64,000 nt of DNA from Mesocentrotus franciscanus (lineage: Eukaryota; Echinodermata; Echinoidea; Camarodonta; Strongylocentrotidae): NCBI GenBank assembly GCA_037976565.1, contig CP137671.1, positions 20,357,267 to 20,421,266 on the forward strand, given 5' to 3'. The notes below the pieces were generated by a model, which was not told where the DNA came from, searched no databases, and saw nothing but the letters and a program-made list of their open reading frames with translations. Made by a program: the position numbers and the translations under genes. How positions within the stretch are numbered: position 1 is the first letter of the stretch; every line of letters starts with the position of its first letter. Of this stretch, positions 62,201 to 62,699 are shown piece by piece.

Positions 62201-62699
62201 ACATTTCATGAAATAAAAAATCAATGCTTAGGTACTTTTAAAATGCCTGCACTCCTTTAACCATAACTTATATACTATAGAATGCTGTGTATATAATCTT
62301 TTGAAAATCTATTACCCTTTCAAATGATACCACATATATACCTACTTCACATATTTCATGCATGAGCATTATTGTGAAATAAAAGTGAGGTTCCTCTCTG
62401 GCCTTTATGTTTCTCTTTTTCATTTTTTTATTATTTTCGTGCAATGCTAAAGTGAGAAAAGATCCTGTACAAAACCTGCAAAAATTTTTCTCAAAAGATT
62501 GTTATGGGTAGCATATAAAATTATTGGATATTTAGAATGAGTCCTGCCTTTATTGTGCTGGCATGGTTTCACGCTTTCTTGATGTTTTCATATCTTTCAG
62601 AAACTAGCCATGGATACTCGGACTAAAGGTATGCCAGTCAGCAGTTACCTGATCAAACCCATGCAACGTATTACAAGATATCCGCTTCTTACGCAGAAG
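5092..62699 (+). CDS. ITSN: Intersectin (ITSN/Dap160 family), 35 coding exons, 3' end beyond window
   Basis: Multi-domain endocytic scaffold and Cdc42 guanine-nucleotide exchange factor. The spliced model gives about 1759 residues: EH1 (~12-105), EH2 (~195-290), coiled coil (~415-780), DPF array (~780-850), SH3A (~946-1003), SH3B (~1200-1254), SH3C (~1342-1397), SH3D (~1430-1486), SH3E (~1523-1582) and a partial DH domain (~1608-1759). Domain order and many exon-level matches to vertebrate intersectin identify it: CC blocks, WLGGEL in SH3A, DNHL and QDMWW in SH3[14 protein letters not shown] in SH3[13 protein letters not shown] in DH. In this family the EH domains bind NPF peptides (epsin, stonin), the SH3s bind dynamin, synaptojanin, N-WASP and SOS, and DH-PH activates Cdc42; it acts at clathrin-coated pits. 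All junctions are GT/AG and phase-consistent except an apparent 1-base deletion in exon 30. It is longer than vertebrate ITSN because the inter-SH3 and EH linkers are longer. PH and C2 are not in the window. Identification is very secure; exon 1 and 5' UTR are less so. Confidence 0.97.
5391..5566. mobile_element. Tc1/mariner-type MITE, ~172 bp, TA target duplication
   Basis: CAGTGGAAACTC at the left and GAGTTTCCACTG at the right, flanked by TA on both sides. No coding capacity. The TA duplication and size suggest a non-autonomous Tc1/mariner relative; the clade is not certain. Confidence 0.8.
6190..6350. repeat. CT-rich (polypyrimidine) low-complexity tract
   Basis: ~160 bases of CTCT/CCTC sequence just upstream of the exon 2 acceptor. 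Probably an expanded microsatellite; may act as a long polypyrimidine tract. Confidence 0.85.
6389..6469 (+). CDS. ITSN: ITSN exon 2: start of EH1
   Basis: Translates to [27 protein letters not shown], the first EF-hand helix of the EH1 domain; the human counterpart reads AITVEERAKHDQQF. The acceptor is TGTACATGTAG and the donor gtgagt; phase is 1 in, 1 out. A long pyrimidine tract (6193-6350) lies just upstream. Confidence 0.95.
6798..6960 (+). mobile_element. tRNA-derived SINE, family 1 (tRNA-Thr-like head)
   Basis: Head has a box-A-like TAGCTCAGTGGTAGGTAGAG and box B GGGTTCAAAAC. A CGT anticodon-like loop sits in GGTCTCGTAATCAGG. The D-arm carries a TAGG duplication that would spoil a real tRNA. 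The body GTGCCCTTTGGTAAGGCATT, ending GTCCCCTGGTT, is shared with 57105-57260. Confidence 0.8.
7101..7492. mobile_element. Inverted-repeat element, ~390 bp
   Basis: Terminal repeats TTAAAGGTAAAGACCAGTTT (left) and the complement-reading ACTGGTCTTTCTCTTTAA (right). The right half matches 1907-2130 in inverse orientation. No coding capacity. Both ends carry TTAA, so a TTAA-targeting family is possible. Confidence 0.8.
7500..10002. other. Remainder of intron 2
   Basis: No coding exon seen. Contains a GA-rich tract (8718-8920, with a G run at ~8907) and unremarkable AT-rich sequence. Open frames across the GA tract are low-complexity artefacts. Confidence 0.6.
10003..10066 (+). CDS. ITSN: ITSN exon 3: EH1 middle
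   Basis: Encodes [21 protein letters not shown] and the first two bases of the Trp codon. This is the EH1 core (human GDQARNFFFQSGLP) and includes the Trp that lines the NPF-peptide pocket in EH domains. The donor is followed at once by a (CT)n tract. Confidence 0.96.
10067..10195. repeat. (CT)n/CCTCC low-complexity tract next to the exon 3 donor
   Basis: Starts within ten bases of the GT donor and continues for ~120 bases as CTCTCT then CCCTCC units. Confidence 0.9.
10347..10516 (+). CDS. ITSN: ITSN exon 4: EH1 calcium-loop half
   Basis: Begins with the last base of the Trp codon, then [19 protein letters not shown]. The EF-hand loop has Asp, Asn, Asp, Asp and Glu at positions 1, 3, 5, 9 and 12, a canonical calcium-binding loop. 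It continues into YLIKKKL and the start of the EH1-EH2 linker ([10 protein letters not shown]). Confidence 0.97.
10685..11385. repeat. Putative inverted-repeat element with GAAACGGAA-rich arms
   Basis: Left arm (10695-10770) and right arm (11235-11360) both consist of CGGAAAAT/GGAATTCC-type motifs in opposing orientation. The centre holds a palindrome, TAGTATTACGTAGGCGTAAT at ~11038-11057, between TGGCGTGTGCGTCTAG and CACATACACGCCAG. GC is higher than the surroundings. Exact ends are unclear. Confidence 0.55.
11419..11799. mobile_element. TTAA-target MITE, copy 1
   Basis: Flanked by TTAA at 11419-11422 and 11796-11799, with short ends AGGGATTG / CAATGCCT. Nearly identical to 15173-15558 over its length, including TCTCAGATTCTAAACAAAAT and TTTTACTTTTTTGAGG. 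The TTAA duplication suggests a piggyBac- or Kolobok-mobilised family. Confidence 0.85.
12329..12493 (+). CDS. ITSN: ITSN exon 5: Gly/Met/Pro-rich EH1-EH2 linker
   Basis: 55 codons of low-complexity linker with repeated MPG/MQG units, such as [17 protein letters not shown]. The exon is symmetric (phase 1-1), so it could be skipped or duplicated without breaking frame. Vertebrate ITSN has a Met/Pro/Val/Ala-rich linker here; the glycine richness is a feature of this copy. No folded domain is expected. Confidence 0.92.
12494..13220. other. Intron 5, left part: nothing recognised
   Basis: Unique-looking AT-rich intron sequence. Short frames only; no exon signal in phase with the ITSN model. Confidence 0.5.
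13221..13499. mobile_element. GGGGTGTTTCA palindromic MITE, copy 1
   Basis: Long terminal inverted repeats: GGGGTGTTTCA...ACTTTAAGTTGGACTTAA at the left, and its complement (CCAACTTAAAGTCGATCTTA...GAAACACTCCCC) at the right. Four copies in this window (also 21621, 36452 and 41869). ~280-292 bp, no coding capacity. Confidence 0.9.
13598..13667 (+). CDS. ITSN: ITSN exon 6: linker before EH2
   Basis: Encodes [24 protein letters not shown]. Phase in is 1 and phase out is 2, and the terminal AG joins exon 7 to complete Arg. Corresponds to the vertebrate linker before the EH2 tryptophan. No domain of its own. Confidence 0.9.
13738..14091 (+). mobile_element. tRNA-derived SINE, family 2, full-length
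   Basis: Head GTCGTGGTCGAGTGGTTTAA (box A) and GGTTCGAATCCCGAC (box B), tRNA-Ser/Leu-like but too short for the variable arm. It has a ~250-base body and a 3' tail TTAAGCGCTATATAAAAGCT, ending in (ATT)n at 14069-14091. A decayed copy lies at 35422-35700. Confidence 0.88.
14092..15150. other. Intron 6 segment with a single MITE end and internal duplication
   Basis: 14107-14140 matches one end of the 41649-41838 element (TTTCAGATATGACGTGGTAA). 14338-14420 and 14455-14610 are loosely repeated (TATTATTGTTATTGTTGTTC, then TTAATATTAGACTTCCCTT). No exon seen. Confidence 0.6.
15169..15562. mobile_element. TTAA-target MITE, copy 2, nested in a smaller palindrome
   Basis: TTAA at 15169-15172 and 15559-15562 bounds a 386-bp copy of the 11423-11795 element. 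The outer sequence, AACCAGAAGGGTG before and ACTCATATAC...AGTTAATGCCCTTCTGGTT after, is a ~55-bp palindromic repeat seen uninterrupted at 45748-45801, giving a natural empty-site comparison. Confidence 0.88.
15620..16749. other. Intron 6 segment: nothing recognised
   Basis: AT-rich intron without identifiable repeats, RNA genes or exon signals. Confidence 0.5.
16750..17272. mobile_element. GC-rich inverted-repeat element, ~513 bp, candidate 5-bp target duplication
   Basis: AGGCTGTTCACACCG at the left and CGGTGTGAACAGCCT at the right, flanked by CTATG on both sides (16750-16754 and 17268-17272). The inside has several palindromic GATAGCGCGGTCTAGCGC-type blocks and is much more GC-rich than the intron. 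No coding capacity. Confidence 0.85.
17273..17809. other. Intron 6 right end: nothing recognised
   Basis: No feature found apart from the exon 7 acceptor (TTTTATTTTAG). Confidence 0.5.
17810..17983 (+). CDS. ITSN: ITSN exon 7: first half of EH2
   Basis: Encodes [19 protein letters not shown], then [18 protein letters not shown] and LAQI plus two bases of Trp. The human EH2 counterpart reads LKYRQLFNSHD, then GHLTGPQARTILMQSSL. The exon ends inside the pocket Trp codon, exactly as exon 3 does in EH1, which fits an ancient EH-domain duplication. Confidence 0.97.
18704..19188 (+). CDS. ITSN: ITSN exon 8: EH2 calcium loop plus Gly-rich linker
   Basis: Starts [20 protein letters not shown], with a canonical EF-hand loop (Asp at 1, 3 and 5, Glu at 12), then [20 protein letters not shown] and the conserved PPSYRR end of EH2. 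About 100 further residues are Gly/Pro/Met/Ala-rich, including a run of seven Gly encoded by a GGT repeat near 19011-19030 and [13 protein letters not shown] units. The exon ends in [13 protein letters not shown], the lead-in to the coiled coil (human EKKLPVTFED). Confidence 0.97.
19325..19440 (-). repeat. SINE/LINE 3' tail remnant
   Basis: AATAATAATAATAAAAAAGG followed by TGCTTATAAAGCGCTTACCA. This is the reverse of the ATATAAGCGCTTT...(ATT)n tail carried by SINEs in the window. No head is visible. Confidence 0.6.
19660..19955. repeat. Palindromic repeat followed by (TGAAT/TGAAC)n pentanucleotide array
   Basis: GCATACATTAATTGTTGCTA and its near-complement at 19720-19745 flank a short loop; the same palindrome occurs at 28548-28622. 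19857-19945 is a pentanucleotide array of TGAAT and TGAAC units. Confidence 0.8.
20015..20112 (+). CDS. ITSN: ITSN exon 9: start of coiled coil
   Basis: Encodes [19 protein letters not shown], then [14 protein letters not shown]; human ITSN1 has [22 protein letters not shown] at the same place. It opens the heptad-rich region that mediates oligomerisation and Eps15 binding in the family. Confidence 0.96.
20188..20236. repeat. (TA)n microsatellite
   Basis: About 20 TA units interrupted by one ACTGT. The rest of intron 9 (to 20707) shows only AAAT-type repeats at 20570-20602. Confidence 0.95.
20708..20760 (+). CDS. ITSN: ITSN exon 10: coiled coil
   Basis: Encodes [18 protein letters not shown], a charged helical segment. 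Phase 0 in and 2 out; the AG at the end joins G of exon 11. The donor gtaaat follows directly. Confidence 0.93.
21295..21406 (+). CDS. ITSN: ITSN exon 11: coiled coil
   Basis: Encodes [20 protein letters not shown], then [17 protein letters not shown]. Matches the human segment rich in RKRQLELEKQLEKQRE. Continues the alpha-helical Glu/Arg/Gln coiled coil. Confidence 0.95.
21621..21909. mobile_element. GGGGTGTTTCA palindromic MITE, copy 2
   Basis: GGGGTGTTTCACAAAGACTA at the left and GTCTTTGTGAAACACCCCCC at the right, with ~80-base complementary arms. The most complete of the four copies. Confidence 0.92.
21910..22514. other. Right part of intron 11
   Basis: AT-rich; a poly-T run at 22271-22290, a C run at ~22403 and TTAAA pentamers at ~22438-22459. 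No exon other than the exon 12 acceptor. Confidence 0.5.
22515..22664 (+). CDS. ITSN: ITSN exon 12: coiled coil
   Basis: Encodes [20 protein letters not shown], then [20 protein letters not shown] and [10 protein letters not shown]. Human has [20 protein letters not shown], then VVLKAKKKTLEFELEAL. Symmetric phase 0-0. The donor is followed within ~40 bases by a long GAT-type trinucleotide array. Confidence 0.96.
22700..22978. repeat. GAT/GGT trinucleotide array beside the exon 12 donor
   Basis: ~280 bases of imperfect GATGATGAT, GGTGGT and GATGTT units. All six frames stay largely open and give poly-Asp, poly-Met or poly-His shadows. Not coding. Confidence 0.95.
23209..23349 (+). CDS. ITSN: ITSN exon 13: coiled coil
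   Basis: Encodes [20 protein letters not shown], then [14 protein letters not shown]. Human has NDKKHQLEGKLQDI, then RELRIAEITHLQQQLQ. Phase 0-0, 47 codons. Confidence 0.95.
23350..24103. other. Intron 13: nothing recognised
   Basis: AT-rich with a few ACACAC tracts and ACATGT motifs. No exon or repeat with clear ends. Confidence 0.5.
24104..24191 (+). CDS. ITSN: ITSN exon 14: coiled coil
   Basis: Encodes [20 protein letters not shown], then KKLNINTQV plus one base that completes Ser with exon 15. Helical; matches the human ESQQMLGRLIPEKQ region in position more than in sequence. Confidence 0.9.
24608..24900 (-). repeat. AAT/ATG compound microsatellite with SINE-type tail
   Basis: ~215 bases of AATAATAAT, AATGAT and AATTAATAAT units (24608-24822), then TTCGGTTCTTGTATAGCGCA, which is the reverse of the SINE tail (compare 31275-31302). 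It suggests an old minus-strand insertion whose A/T tail expanded. Confidence 0.85.
25258..25416. mobile_element. MITE with CAGGACCCTGTTTCAT termini, 159 bp
   Basis: CAGGACCCTGTTTCATAAA at the left and TTAATGAAACAGGGTCCTG at the right form terminal inverted repeats. The interior is AT-rich with a CCAATCAAATG box. Ends 25 bases before the exon 15 coding start. Confidence 0.87.
25442..25581 (+). CDS. ITSN: ITSN exon 15: coiled coil
   Basis: Encodes [20 protein letters not shown], then [18 protein letters not shown] and SNHSKLA. Corresponds to human ALEAKELARQHLRDQLDEVE, then KETRSKLQEID. Starts right after a TTGTGCAG acceptor, 25 bases past a 159-bp inverted-repeat element. Confidence 0.92.
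25582..26149. other. Intron 15: nothing definite
   Basis: 25745-25830 resembles a decayed SINE tail (GCGCATAGAGACATGCAGTT). Otherwise featureless. Confidence 0.45.
26150..26307 (+). CDS. ITSN: ITSN exon 16: coiled coil
   Basis: Encodes [19 protein letters not shown], then [15 protein letters not shown] and NQQNEKIR. Continuous charged helix; phase 0 in, 2 out. Confidence 0.93.
26687..26865 (+). CDS. ITSN: ITSN exon 17: end of coiled coil and first DPF motif
   Basis: Encodes [20 protein letters not shown], a Lys/Glu helix ([14 protein letters not shown]), then [10 protein letters not shown]. The vertebrate counterpart ends in a similar Lys/Glu stretch but has no DPF here as far as I recall. 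Asp-Pro-Phe is the minimal motif recognised by the alpha-appendage of clathrin adaptor AP2. Confidence 0.95.
26866..27550. other. Intron 17: nothing recognised
   Basis: AT-rich. The open frame at 27018-27284 has no domain and no phase-compatible splice sites. Confidence 0.5.
27551..27589 (+). CDS. ITSN: ITSN exon 18: mini-exon with DPF motif
   Basis: 39 bases, phase 1-1, encoding [12 protein letters not shown]. The DPF plus downstream Phe resembles the AP2-binding repeats of Eps15. Placed by an exact AG acceptor (TTATTTTAG), a GTAAGT donor and matching phase on both sides. Confidence 0.87.
28064..28114 (+). CDS. ITSN: ITSN exon 19: mini-exon with DPF motif
   Basis: 51 bases, phase 1-1, encoding [17 protein letters not shown]. 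The core SDPFAAF nearly repeats exon 17 (VDPFAAF), indicating duplication of a DPF unit. The donor is gtatct. Confidence 0.87.
28230..28700. mobile_element. Fold-back element with internal palindromes
   Basis: 28262-28345 (TAATGTAATCAAATT...CAAATCTTTGTTAAGTGGCT) and 28638-28710 (CACTTAACAAAGATTTATGC...TTTGATTACATTA) are inverted copies. Between them sit a TTCAA array (28352-28380) and the TTGCTAGGTAGGACAA palindrome also seen at 19690. Related in end sequence to 3459-4022. Confidence 0.75.
28711..29433. other. Right part of intron 19: nothing recognised
   Basis: AT-rich with no exon or repeat boundaries visible before the exon 20 acceptor. Confidence 0.45.
29434..29499 (+). CDS. ITSN: ITSN exon 20: mini-exon with DPF motif
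   Basis: 66 bases, phase 1-1, encoding [19 protein letters not shown], then TFA. Third symmetric mini-exon in a row carrying one DPF. Such exons can be skipped singly or together without a frameshift. Confidence 0.88.
29849..30246 (+). CDS. ITSN: ITSN exon 21: Ser/Thr/Pro linker and first half of SH3A
   Basis: Opens [13 protein letters not shown], which looks like a diverged member of the DPF series. About 90 residues of Thr/Ser/Pro-rich linker follow, including Thr runs from an ACA repeat. It then enters SH3A with [20 protein letters not shown] and DIIL; human has [20 protein letters not shown]. The ALYxF motif and acidic RT loop are intact. The intron splits SH3A after DIIL. Confidence 0.96.
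30300..30840. repeat. Degenerate inverted-repeat element in intron 21
   Basis: 30340-30460 (GGTGAAAGTTTTAAACAAAT...CTCAAATTGGCAGT) is complementary in outline to 30690-30815 (CAGCCAATTTGAAGAG...CATTCAAACTTTCACC). The end motifs resemble those of the element around 58747-59851. Heavily decayed. Confidence 0.5.
31265..31542 (-). mobile_element. tRNA-derived SINE, family 3, minus strand
   Basis: Read on the minus strand: head AGGTGGCGTGGTATAGTGGA (box A) and ACGGTTCAAGTAACG (box B), body, then tail CGCTATACAAGAACCCACTA ending in TTATTATTA. This explains the short open frame there. Confidence 0.8.
31594..31778 (+). CDS. ITSN: ITSN exon 22: second half of SH3A and a WxxF motif
   Basis: Encodes [18 protein letters not shown], then [13 protein letters not shown]; human has [20 protein letters not shown]. 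In the family SH3A is a main dynamin/N-WASP/SOS-binding module. The linker after it contains [10 protein letters not shown], a WxxF peptide like the AP2-binding WxxF motifs reported in the SH3A-SH3B linker of vertebrate ITSN1. Confidence 0.96.
31779..32184. other. Intron 22: nothing recognised
   Basis: No repeats or additional exon seen. Confidence 0.5.
32185..32665 (+). CDS. ITSN: ITSN exon 23: long Ala/Ser/Pro SH3A-SH3B linker
   Basis: 160 codons, strongly biased to Ala, Ser, Pro and Thr (for example [20 protein letters not shown]). No domain. Contains [10 protein letters not shown], an acidic Tyr site that could be phosphorylated. Coding status rests on phase (AA from exon 22 completes Lys; ends phase 0 into SH3B) and a frame open over the whole exon. 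Confidence 0.93.
33117..33298 (+). CDS. ITSN: ITSN exon 24: SH3B
   Basis: Encodes [20 protein letters not shown], then [19 protein letters not shown] and [12 protein letters not shown]. Human SH3B reads [20 protein letters not shown], then QQDMWWFGEVQG and GWFPKSYVKL. Odd point: the near-invariant Tyr of the FPxxY ligand pocket is His here (PKAHV). The donor is followed by ~470 bases of GGT/GAT trinucleotide repeat. Confidence 0.97.
33305..33775. repeat. GGT/GAT trinucleotide array beside the exon 24 donor
   Basis: ~470 bases of TGG, TGA and GAT units, with nearly pure (GGT)n at 33350-33380 and 33471-33530. The G-rich strand is the coding (RNA) strand. Long open frames here are artefacts of the repeat. 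Confidence 0.96.
34246..34505 (+). CDS. ITSN: ITSN exon 25: SH3B-SH3C linker with repeated YANTPK
   Basis: 86 codons of linker. It carries two copies of YANTPK ([12 protein letters not shown] and [12 protein letters not shown]). pYxN is the general consensus for Grb2-type SH2 domains, so these are candidate phosphotyrosine docking sites. The rest is Pro/Gln/Ala-rich. Phases 2 in, 1 out fit both neighbours. Confidence 0.93.
34506..35135. other. Intron 25: nothing recognised
   Basis: AT-rich sequence. The CCTAACCCTAAGCC and CCTTAACCCTG pieces at 34978-35027 are short and irregular, not a telomeric array. Confidence 0.5.
35136..35396 (+). CDS. ITSN: ITSN exon 26: SH3C
   Basis: Encodes [20 protein letters not shown], then [20 protein letters not shown] and PSNYVQM. 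Human has EFIAMYTYESSEQGDLTF, then [20 protein letters not shown]. All ligand-pocket aromatics (ALYTY, WW, PSNY) are present. The tail KSGSLSRKP matches human KTGSLGKKP. Confidence 0.97.
35422..35700 (+). mobile_element. tRNA-derived SINE, family 2, decayed copy
   Basis: Head ACTTAACTGGAGATGCAAAG and GGGTTCGATCCCCAGGATGG, body ATTCTTGAGCAAGGC, then CAACCCAGGTGTTTAATGGG. Aligns with 13738-14030 but has an internal 16-base duplication (GTTCACATTTATGGCT) and has lost the tail. Starts ~25 bases past the exon 26 donor. Confidence 0.8.
36070..36298. repeat. Pyrimidine-rich tract before exon 27
   Basis: ~230 bases of TTTCTTCC, CTCTCC and CCATCT units leading into the CTCTGCAG acceptor. Confidence 0.85.
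36300..36421 (+). CDS. ITSN: ITSN exon 27: first half of SH3D
   Basis: Encodes [20 protein letters not shown], then [20 protein letters not shown] plus Q. Human has [20 protein letters not shown]. Preceded by a ~230-base pyrimidine-rich tract. The intron cuts SH3D after GELQ, the vertebrate position. Confidence 0.97.
36452..36743. mobile_element. GGGGTGTTTCA palindromic MITE, copy 3
   Basis: GGTGTTTCACAAAGACTAAG at the left and GTCTTTGTGAAACACTCCCC at the right; more diverged than copy 2. Begins ~30 bases after the exon 27 donor. Confidence 0.9.
36744..39054. other. Rest of intron 27: nothing definite
   Basis: A somewhat GC-richer patch around 37690-37900 and a block starting TTTAAAGGGGGTGTAAACTG near 38691 hint at an old element, but I could not match its ends. 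No exon. Confidence 0.4.
39055..39177 (+). CDS. ITSN: ITSN exon 28: second half of SH3D
   Basis: Encodes [19 protein letters not shown], nearly identical to human [19 protein letters not shown], then a Ser/Pro linker ending ILTPPS. Only ~29 bases past the donor begins a ~980-bp repeat element, and a degraded copy of this exon's 3' end and donor recurs beyond it at 40279-40326. Confidence 0.98.
39206..40186. mobile_element. TATGCCTCCGC element with ~150-bp tandem units, copy 1
   Basis: Starts with a hairpin (TATGCCTCCGCTACAACGTA pairing with GCCGGAGGCATTATG), then a (CGTC/GTAC)n run, then six ~145-150-bp units (starts near 39307, 39459, 39610, 39761, 39904 and 40046). Units contain TCAAGAACCGATTGATGGAT and AGGTCAAAGGTCAAAGGTCA. 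It ends GGCGGAGGCATCATC...GTTCCATCTAGTTT. A second copy is at 60816-61770. Confidence 0.92.
40279..40326 (+). pseudogene. Duplicated 3' end and donor of ITSN exon 28
   Basis: TGAGACTTCTAAATCATCCA, then TATCTTGACTCCACCTTCGG and a gtaagt donor; the true exon at 39140-39186 differs by only a few bases. There is no matching 5' exon part or acceptor, so this is an exon fragment left by a duplication spanning the repeat element. Confidence 0.88.
40894..40930 (+). CDS. ITSN: ITSN exon 29: 37-base micro-exon, SH3D-SH3E linker
   Basis: Encodes [12 protein letters not shown] plus one base. Accepted because the AG (AAATAG), the gtaagc donor and the phases (0 in, 1 out) link exon 28 to exon 30 exactly; without it the frames would not join. 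Linker only. Confidence 0.78.
41240..41266. repeat. (TA)n microsatellite before exon 30
   Basis: About 13 TA units ~120 bases upstream of the exon 30 acceptor. Intron 29 otherwise shows nothing. Confidence 0.95.
41384..41580 (+). CDS. ITSN: ITSN exon 30: SH3E, with apparent 1-base deletion
   Basis: Upstream of ~41464 the frame gives [20 protein letters not shown], then QKGMVINV. Downstream the matching SH3E sequence continues one frame over: [20 protein letters not shown], then PSNYVQEL. Human reads [20 protein letters not shown]. One base appears missing in GTCTCAGC near 41464-41471 (GTCCTCAGC would restore it). The exon-end phase agrees with exon 31 only if the base is restored, so the gene is probably intact and this is a sequencing error or a defective allele. 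SH3E binds dynamin in the family. Confidence 0.95.
41581..41588 (+). other. Stop codon reached by reading through the exon 30 donor (short ITSN isoform)
   Basis: In the SH3E frame the last exon codon GAC is followed by TGT AAG TAA, so an unspliced exon 30 would add Cys-Lys and stop at 41588. In vertebrates the short isoform ends just after SH3E and the long one splices on to DH-PH-C2. The same arrangement is inferred here. Candidate AATAAA signals lie at 42676 and 42701 in the following intron; whether either is used cannot be seen. Confidence 0.6.
41649..41838. mobile_element. MITE with GTTCAGATATGACATGG termini, ~190 bp
   Basis: AGCCTCGTTCGGATATGACA at the left and TGTCATATCTGAACAAGCT at the right are inverted repeats; AT-rich centre. 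Single ends of the same family occur at 14107 and 62099. Confidence 0.82.
41869..42149. mobile_element. GGGGTGTTTCA palindromic MITE, copy 4
   Basis: GGGGGTGTTTCACAAAGACT at the left and AGTCTTTGTGAAACACCCCC at the right, with the same arms as copies 1-3. Confidence 0.92.
42150..43033. other. Intron 30 sequence before the duplicated block; candidate polyA signals
   Basis: AATAAA at 42676-42681 and 42701-42706 could serve a short ITSN transcript. 42913-42945 and 43080-43110 hold decayed AGGTCA-type stretches like those of the 39206 element. No exon. Confidence 0.4.
43034..47058. repeat. Large direct duplication, copy 1
   Basis: ~4.03 kb matching 47559-51599 in the same orientation at roughly 98-99% identity by eye, differing by scattered substitutions and small indels. 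It runs up to the N gap. Contains a MITE (44265-44420), the 45748-45801 palindrome and AT-rich intron. No coding. Confidence 0.95.
44265..44420. mobile_element. MITE with CTGGGGGTGTTTCATGAAAC termini, copy 1
   Basis: ~156 bp; GGGTGTTTCATGAAACAATT at the left and TGTTGATGAAACGCCCCCC at the right. Inside are CACCGACAATTTTATTGTCA and a CTGATTGGTCAAATTTAGTC box. The same element occurs at 48802 (duplicate) and, reversed, at 57537. Confidence 0.88.
47059..47558. other. Assembly gap of exactly 500 N
   Basis: 500 consecutive N, a conventional placeholder length. It sits precisely between the two copies of the 4-kb duplication. Confidence 1.
47559..51599. repeat. Large direct duplication, copy 2
   Basis: Begins at the first base after the gap with the sequence found at 43034 and follows copy 1 to its end. 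Differences include a 20-base tandem duplication (CCCCTATAACCTAGACACT repeated at ~47910-47948) and altered poly-T tracts near 51225-51265. Confidence 0.95.
48802..48959. mobile_element. MITE with CTGGGGGTGTTTCATGAAAC termini, copy 2
   Basis: The same insertion as 44265-44420 carried within the second copy of the duplication, so not an independent event. Confidence 0.88.
51600..56621. other. Right part of intron 30
   Basis: AT-rich. 51586-51605 and 51829-51850 share GGACATGGTCCAAACATTT. A GA-rich patch lies at 55235-55350 and a C run at ~55111-55121. The 83-codon frame at 53994-54245 has no recognisable domain. No exon fitting ITSN phase 1 before 56622. Confidence 0.5.
52640..53070 (-). mobile_element. 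Decayed LINE 3' end, minus strand
   Basis: Minus-strand frames contain [20 protein letters not shown], then [12 protein letters not shown], which resembles the C-terminal WNxLP...SFKxxLKxxL motif of CR1/jockey-type reverse transcriptase ORFs. This is followed by the GCGCC...(ATT)n tail (52650-52700). Short and degenerate. Confidence 0.6.
56622..56743 (+). CDS. ITSN: ITSN exon 31: entry to DH domain
   Basis: Completes Trp (T from exon 30 plus GG) and reads [18 protein letters not shown], then [20 protein letters not shown] and AVE. Human has WCADLHLLDMLTPTERKR, then HELIVTEENYVNDLQLV. The ELIxTExxYV segment is conserved region 1 of Dbl-family exchange factors, with the Glu that contacts the GTPase. 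Confidence 0.97.
57105..57262 (+). mobile_element. tRNA-derived SINE, family 1, second copy
   Basis: Head GATGACTCAGCAGTAGAGCA and CCCGGGTTCGAAACC, body ATGCCCTTTGGGTAAGCCAT, then GTCCCCTGGTTGC. Aligns with 6798-6960. Confidence 0.8.
57537..57695. mobile_element. MITE with CTGGGGGTGTTTCATGAAAC termini, inverted copy
   Basis: Reads as the reverse complement of 44265-44420: TGTCCACCGACAACTGTCGG and TAATTGTTTCATGAAACACC. An independent insertion of the same family. Confidence 0.88.
57714..58080 (+). pseudogene. Two decayed tandem copies of the exon 32 acceptor and 5' end
   Basis: At 57751 after a GATTCTAG acceptor: GTGTTCC, then TAGAGTCTCAGATTGTGACC (an 11-base deletion breaks the frame). At 57877 after ATGCAG: GTGTTTCAGAAACCCAGC, then ATGTTAGAGGCTAGG and ATGACCCCT, still reading [16 protein letters not shown] before a stop in the CT-rich repeat. 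The true exon starts at 58124. Units also share the CCAATGACCTCTCGATCAAT segment. Confidence 0.85.
57935..58066. repeat. CCACCA/CCCCTT minisatellite
   Basis: CTCACTCCACCATAGCTCC twice, then CCTTCCACCAGAACCCCCTT twice. Lies between a decayed exon copy and exon 32. Confidence 0.85.
58124..58230 (+). CDS. ITSN: ITSN exon 32: DH domain
   Basis: Encodes [20 protein letters not shown], then [15 protein letters not shown]; human has IFQKPLMESELLTEKEVAMI, then [15 protein letters not shown]. The 5' end of this exon and its acceptor recur upstream in two decayed copies (57714-57781 and 57865-57930). Confidence 0.98.
58235..58465. repeat. CT-rich tract after the exon 32 donor
   Basis: ~230 bases of TCTCTCTC/CCCTC sequence starting within ten bases of the donor. 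Long frames here are artefacts. Confidence 0.9.
58747..59851. mobile_element. Inverted-repeat element split by a LINE insertion
   Basis: Left arm (58800-58890, GTTATGAATTTTTGAAGTTG...CACAAATTGGCAACTCTGTG) is the reverse complement of the right arm (59675-59750, CAGTGTTGCCAATTTGTG...ACAACTTCAAAAATTCATAA). The right end reads GGGCTTTCCCTTTAA. Between the arms sits the LINE fragment below. Confidence 0.78.
58928..59518 (-). mobile_element. 5'-truncated CR1/jockey-type LINE, minus strand
   Basis: An uninterrupted 162-codon minus-strand frame (59505 down to 59017) reads [20 protein letters not shown], then [40 protein letters not shown] and [20 protein letters not shown]. This is the characteristic C-terminal region after the reverse transcriptase domain of CR1/jockey-superfamily ORF2. 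It is followed by a short 3' UTR with a GAGCACTCCACAGAGTGG hairpin and an (ATT)n tail at 58932-58951. The catalytic YADD part is missing. The intact frame suggests a fairly recent insertion. Confidence 0.9.
59981..60056 (+). CDS. ITSN: ITSN exon 33: DH domain
   Basis: Encodes [20 protein letters not shown], then ILCEQ; human has [20 protein letters not shown]. Phases 2 in, 0 out. Very strong match. Confidence 0.98.
60057..60815. other. Left part of intron 33
   Basis: AT-rich; a short duplicated GAATGCCCCNGTTTCATT at 60402-60441. 60700-60785 (GTCAGTCGGTTTGGAGTCGG) resembles the complement of 15000-15030. No exon. Confidence 0.45.
60816..61770. mobile_element. TATGCCTCCGC element with ~150-bp tandem units, copy 2
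   Basis: Same structure as 39206-40186: terminal hairpin, shorter GTAC run, six units (near 60893, 61046, 61196, 61347, 61495 and 61641), and a closing CTGCGCGCAGTTGAAGTTCC. Several units match copy 1 almost exactly, indicating recent spread or homogenisation. Confidence 0.92.
61824..61931 (+). CDS. ITSN: ITSN exon 34: DH domain
   Basis: Encodes [20 protein letters not shown], then [16 protein letters not shown]; human has [20 protein letters not shown], then PDFKEFVK. A ~955-bp repeat element ends only ~53 bases before its acceptor. Confidence 0.98.
61932..62600. other. Intron 34
   Basis: 62099-62140 carries one end of the GTTCAGATATGACATGG element (GCTTGTTCAGATATGGCATG). The partner end was not found. 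Otherwise featureless. Confidence 0.5.
62601..62699 (+). CDS. ITSN: ITSN exon 35: DH conserved region 3 (last exon in window)
   Basis: Encodes [20 protein letters not shown], then [13 protein letters not shown]; human has [34 protein letters not shown] is the hallmark CR3 helix of DH domains. Phase 0-0; the coding sequence continues beyond the window. Confidence 0.98.
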